This document shows, piece by piece, positions 26,554-35,482 of a stretch of DNA of 64,000 nt; position 1 is the stretch's first letter, and every line of letters starts with the position of its first letter. Origin of the DNA: Microbacterium thalassium (GTDB lineage: Bacteria > Actinomycetota > Actinomycetes > Actinomycetales > Microbacteriaceae); assembly GCF_014208045.1 (NCBI RefSeq), contig NZ_JACHML010000001.1:372001-436000 (forward strand). The letters run 5' to 3'. Under the pieces are notes generated by a model, which saw only the letters and a program-made list of their open reading frames with translations, was not told the DNA's origin and searched no databases. The position numbers and the translations under genes are program-made.

Positions 26554-27525
26554 GTGGACGGCGATCGGTCGGTGCACGGGATCCTCGGACCCCGCGCGCT
26601 CCTGTGCCGGCGCGCGCTGACCGGCGAGCACGGCGTCTGCCTGCCGCCCCTCACCGACCATCACGTCCACCTGCACCTGATCGACGAGCACCGGCTCGCC
26701 GCCGGCGGCATCGCCGCGGTGCTCGACCTCGGGGGCGACCCGGCGAGCCTCGCACGACGCGACCGTGACGGCATGCCGCACGCGGCATACGCCGGAGCGT
26801 TCCTCACCGCACCCGGCGGCTACCCCTCGGGCCGGAGCTGGGCACCACCGAGCATCGTTCGCGAGGTCGGCGATCCGTCGCTGCACCCCGGAGTCCCGTC
26901 CGGTGCGGCGACGGCGGTCGACGAACAGGCCGGATTCTCGGCGTCCGTCGTCAAGGTCGCCCTGAACGCCGCCGCGGGACCCGTCTTCGACGCGGCGACG
27001 CTCGAGGCGATCGTCGCGTGCGCGCACGAGCGCGGACTGCCCGTGATCGCGCACGTCGAGGGGGAGGGCATGCTCGCGCTGGCCCTCGAGGCCCGCGTCG
27101 ACGCCCTCGCCCATGCGCCGTTCAGCGAGTGGGCGGACGGATCCGCCATCGCGCGGGCGATCGCGCTGCGCCAGCGGTGGATCTCGACGCTGTCGATCCA
27201 CGACGGGGCCGATCGCGAGCGCGCGCGGCTGAACCTCGAGGCCTTCGCCCACGCCGGGGGACGCGTCCTGTACGGCACAGACCTCGGCAACGGCGATCGA
27301 CCGGTCGGGGTGGATGTCGATGAACTCACCGCACTCGACACCGCCGGCATCCGCGGCCCCGACCTGATCGCGACGCTCACCGAGCCGTGGCCGCCGTCTC
27401 CGGCGACCGCTGGCGTCGCGACCTTCGTCCCCGGCCACCCGCCGGCGACGCTGGATGAGGTCCCGGCGTGGCTGGCCGGCGCGACCGTGCTCCCGGCGGA
27501 GGAGCTCGTGCACGAAGCGGAGTGA
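26554..27525 (+). CDS. Metal-dependent amidohydrolase-superfamily protein
   Basis: A 323-residue TIM-barrel hydrolase. The binuclear-site motif DHHVHLH is near 35-41. A candidate Lys or metal-bridge region VVKVALN is near 132, the third His is in VIAHVEG near 168 and the final Asp in LYGTDLGNG near 245. Together these fit the amidohydrolase superfamily (dihydroorotase/hydantoinase/imidazolonepropionase fold). The substrate cannot be inferred. GTG start with a leaderless promoter. Confidence 0.75.
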   Translation: MDGDRSVHGILGPRALLCRRALTGEHGVCLPPLTDHHVHLHLIDEHRLAAGGIAAVLDLGGDPASLARRDRDGMPHAAYAGAFLTAPGGYPSGRSWAPPSIVREVGDPSLHPGVPSGAATAVDEQAGFSASVVKVALNAAAGPVFDAATLEAIVACAHERGLPVIAHVEGEGMLALALEARVDALAHAPFSEWADGSAIARAIALRQRWISTLSIHDGADRERARLNLEAFAHAGGRVLYGTDLGNGDRPVGVDVDELTALDTAGIRGPDLIATLTEPWPPSPATAGVATFVPGHPPATLDEVPAWLAGATVLPAEELVHEAE

Positions 27526-27534
27526 GCGTGCCTC

Positions 27535-27540
27535 TAGGCT
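27535..27540 (+). promoter_or_regulatory. Leaderless -10 box for the leader peptide
   Basis: TAGGCT, 6 nt before ATG 27547. It matches the other leaderless promoters here and supports translation of the short leader ORF. Confidence 0.6.
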
Positions 27541-27546
27541 GGCCGC

Positions 27547-27615
27547 ATGCCACGACGCCGGGTGTGCCACGCATCTGTCGGATTCGCCCGCGCGCGTGAA
27601 TCGGTGACGGCGTGA
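27547..27615 (+). CDS. 22-codon leader peptide coupled to the GT-C-like gene
   Basis: ATG 27547 lies at perfect leaderless distance from TAGGCT and opens a 22-residue frame (MPRRRVCHASVGFARARES, then VTA). Its TGA overlaps the GTG start of the membrane protein gene (GTGA). The main gene has no Shine-Dalgarno of its own, so ribosomes finishing the leader probably reinitiate there. It may be only a coupling device, or it may sense an amino acid such as arginine or cysteine; the latter is speculation. Confidence 0.6.
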   Translation: MPRRRVCHASVGFARARESVTA

Positions 27616-29075
27616 TCACGCAGCTGTGGACGGCCCTGATGCTGAGCATCGCCGTCGTCGGCGCGGGAGCGCCGCTGGCGCGGTGGACCGCACGCGGTCT
27701 CGGCCTGCCGACCGCCACCCGGGTCGCACTCATCCCGCTCACCGGGCTGACCTTCGTCGGCGTCGCGACGCTCATCGCCGGCCACCTCCACGTGCTCGGC
27801 CCGTGGCTGCCGTACGGGCTCGCCGCCGGAGGCGCCGTGCTCGCGCTCATCGGCTTCCGCGAGAACGCCGCGCCCGTCGCGCAGGGCTGGGCGGGCGTCG
27901 TGCGCCACGTGCGGTCGCACCCGGTAGCGCTCATCGCGACCTCGCTCGCCCTCGTCCTCGCGCTCGTCTGCACCGCCGCAGCCCCGTTCCGGATCGACGA
28001 GATCGAGTACCACTGGGCGGCTCCGGTGGCCTGGGCCGAATTCGGGGGCTGGAACGACAGCCCGTTCAAACACGTCGACGGCTACCCGCTGATGGAGATC
28101 ATCTACACCGCGGCCGCGACGCAGGGATCGTACGTCGCCGCGCACCTGCTCCACTTCATCTCGTTCCTCGCCCTCGGCTTCGCCCTGGCGGGCCTCGCGG
28201 GGAGCCTCGGTGTTCGCGGGACCGGCGTCACCGCCGCTGCGGGCCTCGCCATGCCGGTCGTGTGGGACTCCTCGTACGTCGCGTACAACGACGTTCCCGT
28301 CGCCGCCACCACGATCGCGGCCGCCGCCGTGGTCATGGGGTCGCGGAAGCGACGAGTGCAGGCCGCGTGGCTCGCGGGCGGACTCATCGCCGTCGGGGTC
28401 TCCATCAAGCCGAACGGGATCGTCGGCGTCGGCGTGGTCGGCCTCATGATGCTGATGAGGTACTTCTTCGAGCGGCGGGATGCCGCGGCGTCCGCGGCAG
28501 GCACGCCTGCACCGCGGTTCTCGTCGCTCGTGCGCGAAGGACTCGTGCTGATCGTCCTGCCGCTCGCCGCCCTGGCGTTCTGGCTCGTCCGGCGGTACGC
28601 GATCACGGGGGTCTTCCTCGCCGCGGACGGCACGCCGAGCGGGGAGGCGCTGGCACGACTGCCCTCGCCGCTGCAGCAGGCGCTGGCCCCGCTCCTCCCG
28701 TTCGCGGGGAGCATCATCGGCGGGTCCGAGCCATGGGGCGGCCGGCTCGGGGTCGTCCTGCTGCTGCTCATCCCGGCGATCGCCTACGCGATCTGGCGGC
28801 GCGGCGACGTGCTGCGCCGCTTCTCGCTCGCCATCGTCCCCGCGTTCGCGCACTGGATCGTGCTGGGGCTGCGCATCGTCCGCACGCGCTTCCACATCGC
28901 CGCGTGGGGGCTGATGGTGATCGCCGTGCGCATCCCCCTCGAGGATGCGATGGTCCGCCGCCCCCGGCTCCGGTTCTGGCTGGAGGCCGGATGGACGCTG
29001 TGCATCCTGGTCGGCCTCGCGGATGTGTCGATCGAGATGGTCAAGCGCATCGCGACCCTGATCCCGCTGGGCTGA
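27612..29075 (+). CDS. Polytopic membrane protein, GT-C glycosyltransferase-like
   Basis: A 487-residue integral membrane protein with about ten hydrophobic segments. The first large extracytoplasmic loop after about residue 120 contains FRIDEIEYHWAAP, an acidic pair in the place where GT-C enzymes (PMT, GT39/GT83-like) hold their catalytic Asp/Glu. A polyprenyl-phosphate sugar would be the donor. The acceptor is unknown. Its GTG start overlaps the stop of a 22-codon leader ORF. The GT2-GtrA gene 1.4 kb away could make the lipid-linked donor. Confidence 0.68.
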   Translation: MITQLWTALMLSIAVVGAGAPLARWTARGLGLPTATRVALIPLTGLTFVGVATLIAGHLHVLGPWLPYGLAAGGAVLALIGFRENAAPVAQGWAGVVRHVRSHPVALIATSLALVLALVCTAAAPFRIDEIEYHWAAPVAWAEFGGWNDSPFKHVDGYPLMEIIYTAAATQGSYVAAHLLHFISFLALGFALAGLAGSLGVRGTGVTAAAGLAMPVVWDSSYVAYNDVPVAATTIAAAAVVMGSRKRRVQAAWLAGGLIAVGVSIKPNGIVGVGVVGLMMLMRYFFERRDAAASAAGTPAPRFSSLVREGLVLIVLPLAALAFWLVRRYAITGVFLAADGTPSGEALARLPSPLQQALAPLLPFAGSIIGGSEPWGGRLGVVLLLLIPAIAYAIWRRGDVLRRFSLAIVPAFAHWIVLGLRIVRTRFHIAAWGLMVIAVRIPLEDAMVRRPRLRFWLEAGWTLCILVGLADVSIEMVKRIATLIPLG

Positions 29076-29115
29076 CCGCTGTCCCCAGGGGGCATGGGGC
29101 GACGCGGCGGACGCT

Positions 29116-29121
29116 TACACT
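29116..29121 (+). promoter_or_regulatory. Leaderless -10 box for the GPH transporter gene
   Basis: TACACT, 6 nt before ATG 29128. Confidence 0.6.
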
Positions 29122-29127
29122 GGCCCG

Positions 29128-30564
29128 ATGAGCACCGACGCACCCGACGCCGGCGCCGCCGCGGTCACCGCCGACCCTGCGCGCGCACGCCTGTCCCCCG
29201 GCACGATCGCCCGCTATGCGACGGGATCGCTCGGCACCGGAGGATTCGCGACGCTCCCCGGCCTGGTGCTGGCCTACTACCTCACCGACTCGCTCGGCGT
29301 CGCCGCCCTCGCGGCGGGTGCGGTCATCGCCGCCGCCAAGATCTGGGACGTCCTGATCGACCCGGTGATCGGCGCCCTCACCGACCGCGACCTCGCCCGG
29401 CACGGCACGCGTCGCCGGCTGATGCTCGTCGGCGCCGTCGCGCTGCCGGTGTTCTTCGCCCTCACGTTCGCCGTACCGTCGGCGCTGGGACCCGTCGTCG
29501 GCGCTGTCTGGGTGCTGGTGTCGTTCACGCTGACCGCGACGGCGTACAGCCTCTTCCAGGTGCCCTACATCGCCCTGCCCGCGGAGATGACGCGCAGCTA
29601 CGACGAGCGCACGCGCCTGCTGTCGTGGCGCGTCGTGGTGCTGACGTTCGCGATCCTGGCGTTCGGAGCCGGAGGCCCGGCGCTGCGCCGCATCACCGAC
29701 GATCCGGTCCTCGGCTACCTCGTGATGGGGATCGTCGCCGGAGCCGTCATCGCCGTCGGGATGCTGGTCGCCACGACGGTCGCGCGGCGGCCCGTCGCCG
29801 CGTCCGTCGATCCGGTCACGCCGGCGCCCGCCCCCGAGGACGTCCCGCGATCGAAGGCCGGCATCGGCATCCGCGAGCACTACGCGTCCGGCATCCGCGC
29901 CCTCCGCCGCAGCCGCCCGTTCCGCGCGCTGCTGGCCACTTTCGTGCTGCAGGCGCTCGCGACCGGCCTGATGCTCGCCGGAGCGCAGTACGTCGCCACG
30001 TGGGTCCTGCACTCCGAGGCCGCCGTCGAACTGCTCTTCGTCGCCCTCATCGCCCCCGCACTGCTGGCCGCCCCCGCGTGGGGCGCGGTCGCCCGCCGTG
30101 TCGGCAAGGAGCGCGCCTTCGCCGTCGCGAGTGTCGTGTTCGCCGTCGCCGCCCTGTCCATCGCCGGTGTCGCGTGGGCCCCGGGAGCCTGGATCTACAT
30201 CCCGGTCGGCATCGCCGGCATCGCGTACGCCGGCATGCAGTCGCTGCCGATGGCCATGCTCCCCGACGTCATCTCGCACGACGAGCGCGCCAACGGGCCC
30301 GGCCAGGCCGGCGCGTTCAGCGGGCTGTGGACCGCGGGCGAGACCGTCGGCTTCGCCCTGGGCGCGGCGGCCCTGTCGGTCATCCTCGCCGTGACGGGGT
30401 ACGTGTCGTCGACGGCCGGCGCCACCGTGACCCAGCCCGAGGCCGCGGTGACCGGCATCATCGTGAGCTTCAGCGTCGCGCCCTCGATCCTCATCGCGGT
30501 GAGCCTCGTGACGCTCGCCCGCTACGGGCTGCGCCGGCACGACATCGAGTCGCACGCCGACTGA
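29128..30564 (+). CDS. MFS transporter, glycoside-pentoside-hexuronide (GPH) family
   Basis: A 478-residue inner-membrane symporter with 12 predicted helices. KIWDVLIDPVIGALTDR near 71-87 is the hallmark of MelB-like GPH cation symporters. A second-half counterpart is SLPMAMLPDVISHDE near 372. It likely imports a sugar or sugar-like solute with H+ or Na+. An aldehyde dehydrogenase and a GMC oxidoreductase follow 60 bp downstream with their own ribosome sites, so the imported compound may be an alcohol or polyol oxidised by them; this is inference from context. Confidence 0.85.
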   Translation: MSTDAPDAGAAAVTADPARARLSPGTIARYATGSLGTGGFATLPGLVLAYYLTDSLGVAALAAGAVIAAAKIWDVLIDPVIGALTDRDLARHGTRRRLMLVGAVALPVFFALTFAVPSALGPVVGAVWVLVSFTLTATAYSLFQVPYIALPAEMTRSYDERTRLLSWRVVVLTFAILAFGAGGPALRRITDDPVLGYLVMGIVAGAVIAVGMLVATTVARRPVAASVDPVTPAPAPEDVPRSKAGIGIREHYASGIRALRRSRPFRALLATFVLQALATGLMLAGAQYVATWVLHSEAAVELLFVALIAPALLAAPAWGAVARRVGKERAFAVASVVFAVAALSIAGVAWAPGAWIYIPVGIAGIAYAGMQSLPMAMLPDVISHDERANGPGQAGAFSGLWTAGETVGFALGAAALSVILAVTGYVSSTAGATVTQPEAAVTGIIVSFSVAPSILIAVSLVTLARYGLRRHDIESHAD

Positions 30565-30623
30565 GACCGCGTCCGGCAACCCGACGTACACTGTCAGCGT
30601 CCCCGCCCGAAGGAGAGCGCTCG

Positions 30624-32363
30624 ATGCCCGAACCCGCGCGACGAGGCCGCGACCGCACCGATGACGCGCGCGCGTTCGCGAAGCTCGACGCCGCCATCGC
30701 CGACCTCCACGAGGGGGCGCGCGCGTGGGCGGCGCTCACCCTCGCCCAGCGGGCGCGCCTGCTGCGCAGCATCCGCGCCGCCATGGCCTCCGCCATCGAC
30801 GACTGGGCCGACGTCGCATCGACGTCGAAGGGCCTGGAGCCGGGGCACCCGCACCGCGGCGAGGAGTGGCTGGGCGGCCCGTACCACGCGATCACGCTGG
30901 TGGACGGCATGACCGCGGCGATGGACCGGCTCGCCGCCGGCCGCAGCACGCTGGACGGCATCCGCGTCGACGCCGCGCCCGGCGGGCGTGTGCGCGCACA
31001 GACGTTCCCGCTGACGGGCGCCGACCGGTTCCTGCTCTCGGGATTCACCGGCGAAGTGTGGTTCGAGCCGGGCGTCACCGCCGACGACGCGCGGCGCGAG
31101 GCGGGCCTCGGCCAGCTCGCCCCGGACGTCTCGGGCGGGGTCGGACTCGTCCTCGGCGCCGGCAACATCTCGTCGATCCCCGTCGCCGATGTGCTCTACG
31201 AGCTGTTCGCCCACAACCGCGTCTCGCTGCTGAAGGTGAACCCGACCCAGGACGACCTGGTGCCGGTGTTCGAGCGCGCGCTCGCTCCCCTGATCGGTCC
31301 CGGCTTCCTGCGCGTGGTCACCGGCGGCGCCGACGTCGGCGAGTACCTCACGGCGCACGAGGACTTCGCCCACGTGCACATCACCGGCTCGGCGGCGACG
31401 TTCGACGCGATCGTGTGGGGCACGGGCGATGACGCAGCGGCGCGGCGCGCGGCGGACGACCCGCGCCTGAAGATCCCGATCTCAGCCGAACTCGGCGGCG
31501 TCTCGCCGATGATCGTCGTTCCGGGCGAGTGGTCCGACGCCGACATCGCGTACCAGGCCGAGCACGTCGCCACGATGCGCCTGGTCAATTCCGGCCACAA
31601 CTGCATCGCGGGTCAGGTCGTGCTCATCAGCGCGGACTGGCCGCAGCGCGACGCATTCGTCGAGGCGCTGCGCGCCGCGTACGCGGCGACCCCCGAGCGA
31701 CCGGTCTGGTACCCGCGCAGCGACGAGCGCATGCGCGCGTTCGAGGACGCGCACCCCGATGCGGAGTGGTTCGCGCGCCGCACGCGCGCACTCGTCGAGG
31801 TCCCGCTGGGCTCGGACCCGACCGCCGTCGAAACCGTCGAGCAGTTCGCGCCCGTGATCGGGATCGTCGAGGTCCCGGGCCTCGGGCAGGAGTTCCTGGA
31901 CGCCGCGGTCGCCCACGCCAACGACCGGCTCGCCGGCACGCTCGGCGCGAACATCATCATCGACCCCGCGACCGAGGCGGCGCTCGGCGACGGCTTCGAG
32001 CGGGCCGTCGCGGACCTCCGCTACGGCGACATCGCGATCAACACGTGGACCGCGTTCAACTTCACCACCGCGGGGCTGACGTGGGGCGGCTACCCCGGCG
32101 GCACGATCCAGGACGTGTCGAGCGGCATCGGCGTCGTCCACAACGCGCTGCTGCTCGACCGCGTCGAACGCTCGGTGGCGCGAGGACCGTTCCGCCCGTT
32201 CCCGCGGTCGGTCGGCACGGGGGTCTTCACGATCCTGCCGACACCGCCCTGGTTCGTCACGTCGCGCACCGGCGCCGAGGTGTGCGAAGGGCTGACGCGC
32301 TACCACGCCTTCGGCAGCCTGCCGGGCCTGGCCCGGACGCTCGCGAAGGCGATGCGCGCGTGA
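30624..32363 (+). CDS. Aldehyde dehydrogenase family protein (large form)
   Basis: Oxidises an aldehyde to an acid with NAD(P)+. The 579-residue protein is longer than the ~490 of classical ALDHs. The N-terminal ~70 residues and a C-terminal segment after about 520 are extra. The core has the NAD-binding GAGNISSIPVADVLYE (about 179-194), ISAELGGVSP with the general-base Glu near 290, and SGHNCIAGQV with the catalytic Cys near 327. A strong AAGGAG precedes the ATG. It is translationally coupled (GTGA) to the GMC oxidoreductase, so the two probably act in sequence: alcohol to aldehyde to acid. Confidence 0.86.
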   Translation: MPEPARRGRDRTDDARAFAKLDAAIADLHEGARAWAALTLAQRARLLRSIRAAMASAIDDWADVASTSKGLEPGHPHRGEEWLGGPYHAITLVDGMTAAMDRLAAGRSTLDGIRVDAAPGGRVRAQTFPLTGADRFLLSGFTGEVWFEPGVTADDARREAGLGQLAPDVSGGVGLVLGAGNISSIPVADVLYELFAHNRVSLLKVNPTQDDLVPVFERALAPLIGPGFLRVVTGGADVGEYLTAHEDFAHVHITGSAATFDAIVWGTGDDAAARRAADDPRLKIPISAELGGVSPMIVVPGEWSDADIAYQAEHVATMRLVNSGHNCIAGQVVLISADWPQRDAFVEALRAAYAATPERPVWYPRSDERMRAFEDAHPDAEWFARRTRALVEVPLGSDPTAVETVEQFAPVIGIVEVPGLGQEFLDAAVAHANDRLAGTLGANIIIDPATEAALGDGFERAVADLRYGDIAINTWTAFNFTTAGLTWGGYPGGTIQDVSSGIGVVHNALLLDRVERSVARGPFRPFPRSVGTGVFTILPTPPWFVTSRTGAEVCEGLTRYHAFGSLPGLARTLAKAMRA

Positions 32364-33991
32364 GGCGGCGGGCCGGCGACGCCCTCACCGCCGACTACAT
32401 CGTGGTCGGCGCGGGCTCGGCCGGCGCGGCGCTGGCGGCGCGACTCTCGGAGGACCCGGCGGTCACGGTGCTGCTGCTCGAGGCAGGCGGCCCAGACACC
32501 AAGCCCGAGCTGCACATCCCCGCGGCGTTCTCGAAGCTGTTCCGCGGTGCGTACGACTGGAACTACGACACCGTGCCGCAGCCGCACCTCGAGGGGCGGT
32601 CGGTCTTCTGGCCGCGCGGCAAGACCCTCGGCGGATCGTCGTCGCTGAACGCGATGATGTGGGTGCGGGGGTTCGCCGCGGACTACGACGAATGGGCGGA
32701 CGCCGCGGGCCCCGCGTGGTCGTGGGACGCACTGGTCCCGTACTTCCGCCGCATCGAGCGCACCGACGCCCCCGCCGACGACACGCACGGCACCGACGGC
32801 GCACAACCGGTCGAGACCGCACGCGACCCGCGACCGCACACCCGCGCGTTCCTCGCGGCCGCGGCCGAGCTGGGGTACCCGGTCACGCCGGCGAACCTGC
32901 CGAACGGTCAGGGGTTCTCGCAGACGATGCTCACGCAGCACCGCGGTGCGCGCGCGTCGACAGCCGACGCCTACGTGCGGCCGGCCCGCCGGCGGCCGAA
33001 TCTGCGGGTCGTCACCGGAGCGCACGTCCGCCGCGTGACGTTCCGGGACGGCCGCGCGACCGGCGTGTACGTCGAGATCGACGGGATCCCCCGGCACGCG
33101 CTCGCCCGCCGCGAGGTCGTCCTGTGCGGCGGAGCGGTGAACACCCCGCAGCTGCTGATGCTCTCGGGCATCGGCCCCGAGGACGACCTCGCCGAGCACG
33201 GCATCGATGTCGTCGCGGATTCCGCCGAGGTCGGCGCAAACCTGCAGGACCACCTCGTCGCCGGTCTCGCCCCCGAGGCGACCGGCGGCACGCTCTACGG
33301 TGCCGAGCGTCTGCCCGAGCTCGCCCGGTACCTCGCGCGCCGGACCGGGATGCTGACCTCGAACGTCGCCGAGGCGTACGGGTTCGTGCGCACCGAGGTC
33401 GCCGACTCCGCCGGAGCGGCGGCCGGTCTCCCCGACATCGAGATCATCTTCGCGCCCGTGCCGTACGTCGGCGAGGGGCTCGTGCCGACGCCCGGCGAAG
33501 GCGTGACCGTCGGGGCGATCCTGCTTCGGCCGCGCAGTCGCGGCAGCATCCGTCTCGCCTCGGCCGACCCGCTGCGCGCCCCCGTGATCGACCCGGCGTA
33601 CCTCACCGACCCCGACGGCCTCGACGAGCGGACGCTGCTGGCGGGGCTCGCGGTGTGCGATCGGCTCATCGCCACCGACGCGCTCGGCGCCGTCACCGCG
33701 GACGGCTGGATCCAGCCCGACGGCGCGGAAGCGATGACTCCCGACGAGCGCGCGCGGGTCGCGCTGCACCGCCACGCGCACACCCTCTACCACCCGTGCG
33801 GCACGGCGCGGATGGGGTCGGATGCGGCATCCGTCGTCGATCCCGAGCTGCGCGTGCGCGGCGTGGACGGGCTGCGCGTGGCCGACGCGTCGGTGTTCCC
33901 GACGATCATCCGCGGACACACGCACGCGCCCGCCATCCTGGTCGGCGAAGTGGCTGCCGACCTGATCCGGGGCGTGCGCGCGGGCGTCTGA
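32360..33991 (+). CDS. GMC-family FAD oxidoreductase (choline-dehydrogenase-like)
   Basis: A 543-residue flavoprotein alcohol dehydrogenase or oxidase. FAD binding is shown by YIVVGAGSAGAALAARL near 13-29 and the GMC signature GKTLGGSSSLNAMMWVRG near 88-105. The C-terminal active-site pair is HTLYHPCGTARMG near 473 and a last His in RGHTHAPAIL near 520. The GTG start overlaps the ALDH stop. The pair resembles BetA/BetB (choline to betaine), but the ALDH is not BetB-like and no betaine transporter is present, so another alcohol is more likely. Confidence 0.9.
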   Translation: MRRRAGDALTADYIVVGAGSAGAALAARLSEDPAVTVLLLEAGGPDTKPELHIPAAFSKLFRGAYDWNYDTVPQPHLEGRSVFWPRGKTLGGSSSLNAMMWVRGFAADYDEWADAAGPAWSWDALVPYFRRIERTDAPADDTHGTDGAQPVETARDPRPHTRAFLAAAAELGYPVTPANLPNGQGFSQTMLTQHRGARASTADAYVRPARRRPNLRVVTGAHVRRVTFRDGRATGVYVEIDGIPRHALARREVVLCGGAVNTPQLLMLSGIGPEDDLAEHGIDVVADSAEVGANLQDHLVAGLAPEATGGTLYGAERLPELARYLARRTGMLTSNVAEAYGFVRTEVADSAGAAAGLPDIEIIFAPVPYVGEGLVPTPGEGVTVGAILLRPRSRGSIRLASADPLRAPVIDPAYLTDPDGLDERTLLAGLAVCDRLIATDALGAVTADGWIQPDGAEAMTPDERARVALHRHAHTLYHPCGTARMGSDAASVVDPELRVRGVDGLRVADASVFPTIIRGHTHAPAILVGEVAADLIRGVRAGV

Positions 33992-33994
33992 GGA

Positions 33995-35482
33995 CTAGCG
34001 GGCGCCGGGAGCCGCGGTGCCGCGGCTCGCGCGACGGTTGGTGCGGCGGCCCGGCTGAGCCTGCGCCGGCGCGGGCGTCGACGTCGAGAAGGCGGGAGCG
34101 GCGGCGGAGCGGGACGCGCCGTGCGCGCGGCCGGCTGCGGGCTGGCCCTCGGCCGGGCGCCGGCCGCGGGTCTGCCCCTGGCCCTGGCGCTTCGCCTTCC
34201 CGTTGCCGCCGCCCTGGCCCTGACGGGCCTCGCGGGCGGCGCGCTTGCGCTGCGCGTTCGCACCCTGGCTCTGACCGGGCTGCGCCGCGACCTTCGGGGC
34301 GGGCGCGACGTAGGCGGCGACCTCGCCGACGAGGGTCGTGACCTCGGCGGACGAGGCATCGACGGCGACCGGCGTCGCGGTGATCGCGGCCTTGCGCAGC
34401 AGCTGCGAGACGTCGCGGCGCTGCTCGGGAAGCACGATCGTCACGACCGAGCCCTCGGCGCCGGCGCGTGCGGTGCGGCCCGAGCGGTGCAGGTACGCCT
34501 TGTGCTCCATGGGCGGGTCGACGTGGACGACGAGCTCGACCTCGTCGACGTGCACGCCGCGCGCGGCGACGTCCGTGGCGACGAGCACCTTCGCGGTCCC
34601 GGCCGAGAACGCCGCGAGGTTGCGGTCGCGCGCGTTCTGCGACAGGTTCCCGTGCAGGTCGACCGACGGGATGCCGCGCGCCGTGAGCTGCTGGGCGAGC
34701 TTCTTGGCCTGGTGCTTCGTGCGCATGAACAGGATGCGACGGCCGGTGCCCGACGCGAGCGTGCGCACGAGCTCCTTCTTCGCGTCGGTGTCGACGACCG
34801 TGAAGACGTGGTGGGTCATCGCGGCGACGTGCGACGTGGCCTCGTCGACCGAGTGCATGACCTCGTCGCGCAGGAAGCGCTTCACCAGCTTGTCGACGCC
34901 GTTGTCGAGCGTCGCGCTGAACAGCAGCCGCTGGCCGCCTGCCGGAGTGGCGGAGAGGATGCGGGTGACGACCGGGAGGAACCCGAGGTCGGCCATGTGG
35001 TCGGCCTCGTCGATGACGGTGATCTCGACGGCGTCCAGGCGCAGGTGGCCCTGGCCCTTGAGGTCCTCGAGGCGCCCGGGGGTGGCGACGACGATGTCGA
35101 CGCCGGCGCTGAGCGCCTGCACCTGGCGGTTCTGGTTGACGCCGCCGAAGATCGTGGTGGTGACCAGGCCCGCGGCGCGCGCGAGGGGCTCGAGCGTGGC
35201 GTTGATCTGGGTCGCGAGCTCGCGCGTGGGGGCGAGGACGAGGCCGCGGGGGCGGCGGCCTCGCTTCGAGGCGCCGTCGCCGGCCAGACGCGCGGCGAGC
35301 GGGAGCGAGAAAGCCAGGGTCTTGCCGGAGCCGGTCTTGCCGCGGCCGAGCACGTCGCGGCCGGCGAGGGTGTCGGGCAGCGTGTCGGCCTGGATCGGGA
35401 AGGGGGTGGTCTTGCCCTCGGCCGCGAGGACGTCGACGAGGGTCTGGGGCACGCCGAGCGCGCCGAAGGTGATGTCGGTCAT
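33995..35482 (-). CDS. DEAD-box ATP-dependent RNA helicase
   Basis: A 495-residue RNA helicase. The motifs are in order: the Q-motif region TPFPIQ near 27, Walker A GKTGSGKT near 48, APTRELA near 80, TPGR near 130, DEAD near 152, SAT near 186 and HRSGRTARAG near 340. The last ~110 residues are basic, Gln/Gly/Arg-rich and probably bind RNA, as in RhlE/CsdA-type cold-shock helicases. The ATG at 35482 has GGAG 5 nt upstream, immediately below a small hairpin. It ends 4 bp from the convergent GMC gene. A leader of ~150 nt suggests post-transcriptional control. Confidence 0.93.
   Translation of the reverse strand: MTDITFGALGVPQTLVDVLAAEGKTTPFPIQADTLPDTLAGRDVLGRGKTGSGKTLAFSLPLAARLAGDGASKRGRRPRGLVLAPTRELATQINATLEPLARAAGLVTTTIFGGVNQNRQVQALSAGVDIVVATPGRLEDLKGQGHLRLDAVEITVIDEADHMADLGFLPVVTRILSATPAGGQRLLFSATLDNGVDKLVKRFLRDEVMHSVDEATSHVAAMTHHVFTVVDTDAKKELVRTLASGTGRRILFMRTKHQAKKLAQQLTARGIPSVDLHGNLSQNARDRNLAAFSAGTAKVLVATDVAARGVHVDEVELVVHVDPPMEHKAYLHRSGRTARAGAEGSVVTIVLPEQRRDVSQLLRKAAITATPVAVDASSAEVTTLVGEVAAYVAPAPKVAAQPGQSQGANAQRKRAAREARQGQGGGNGKAKRQGQGQTRGRRPAEGQPAAGRAHGASRSAAAPAFSTSTPAPAQAQPGRRTNRRASRGTAAPGAR

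Noticed and set aside
29128..33991. Choline-to-betaine operon
   Set aside because: The ALDH is unlike BetB in length and motifs, and the transporter is GPH rather than BCCT or ABC type.
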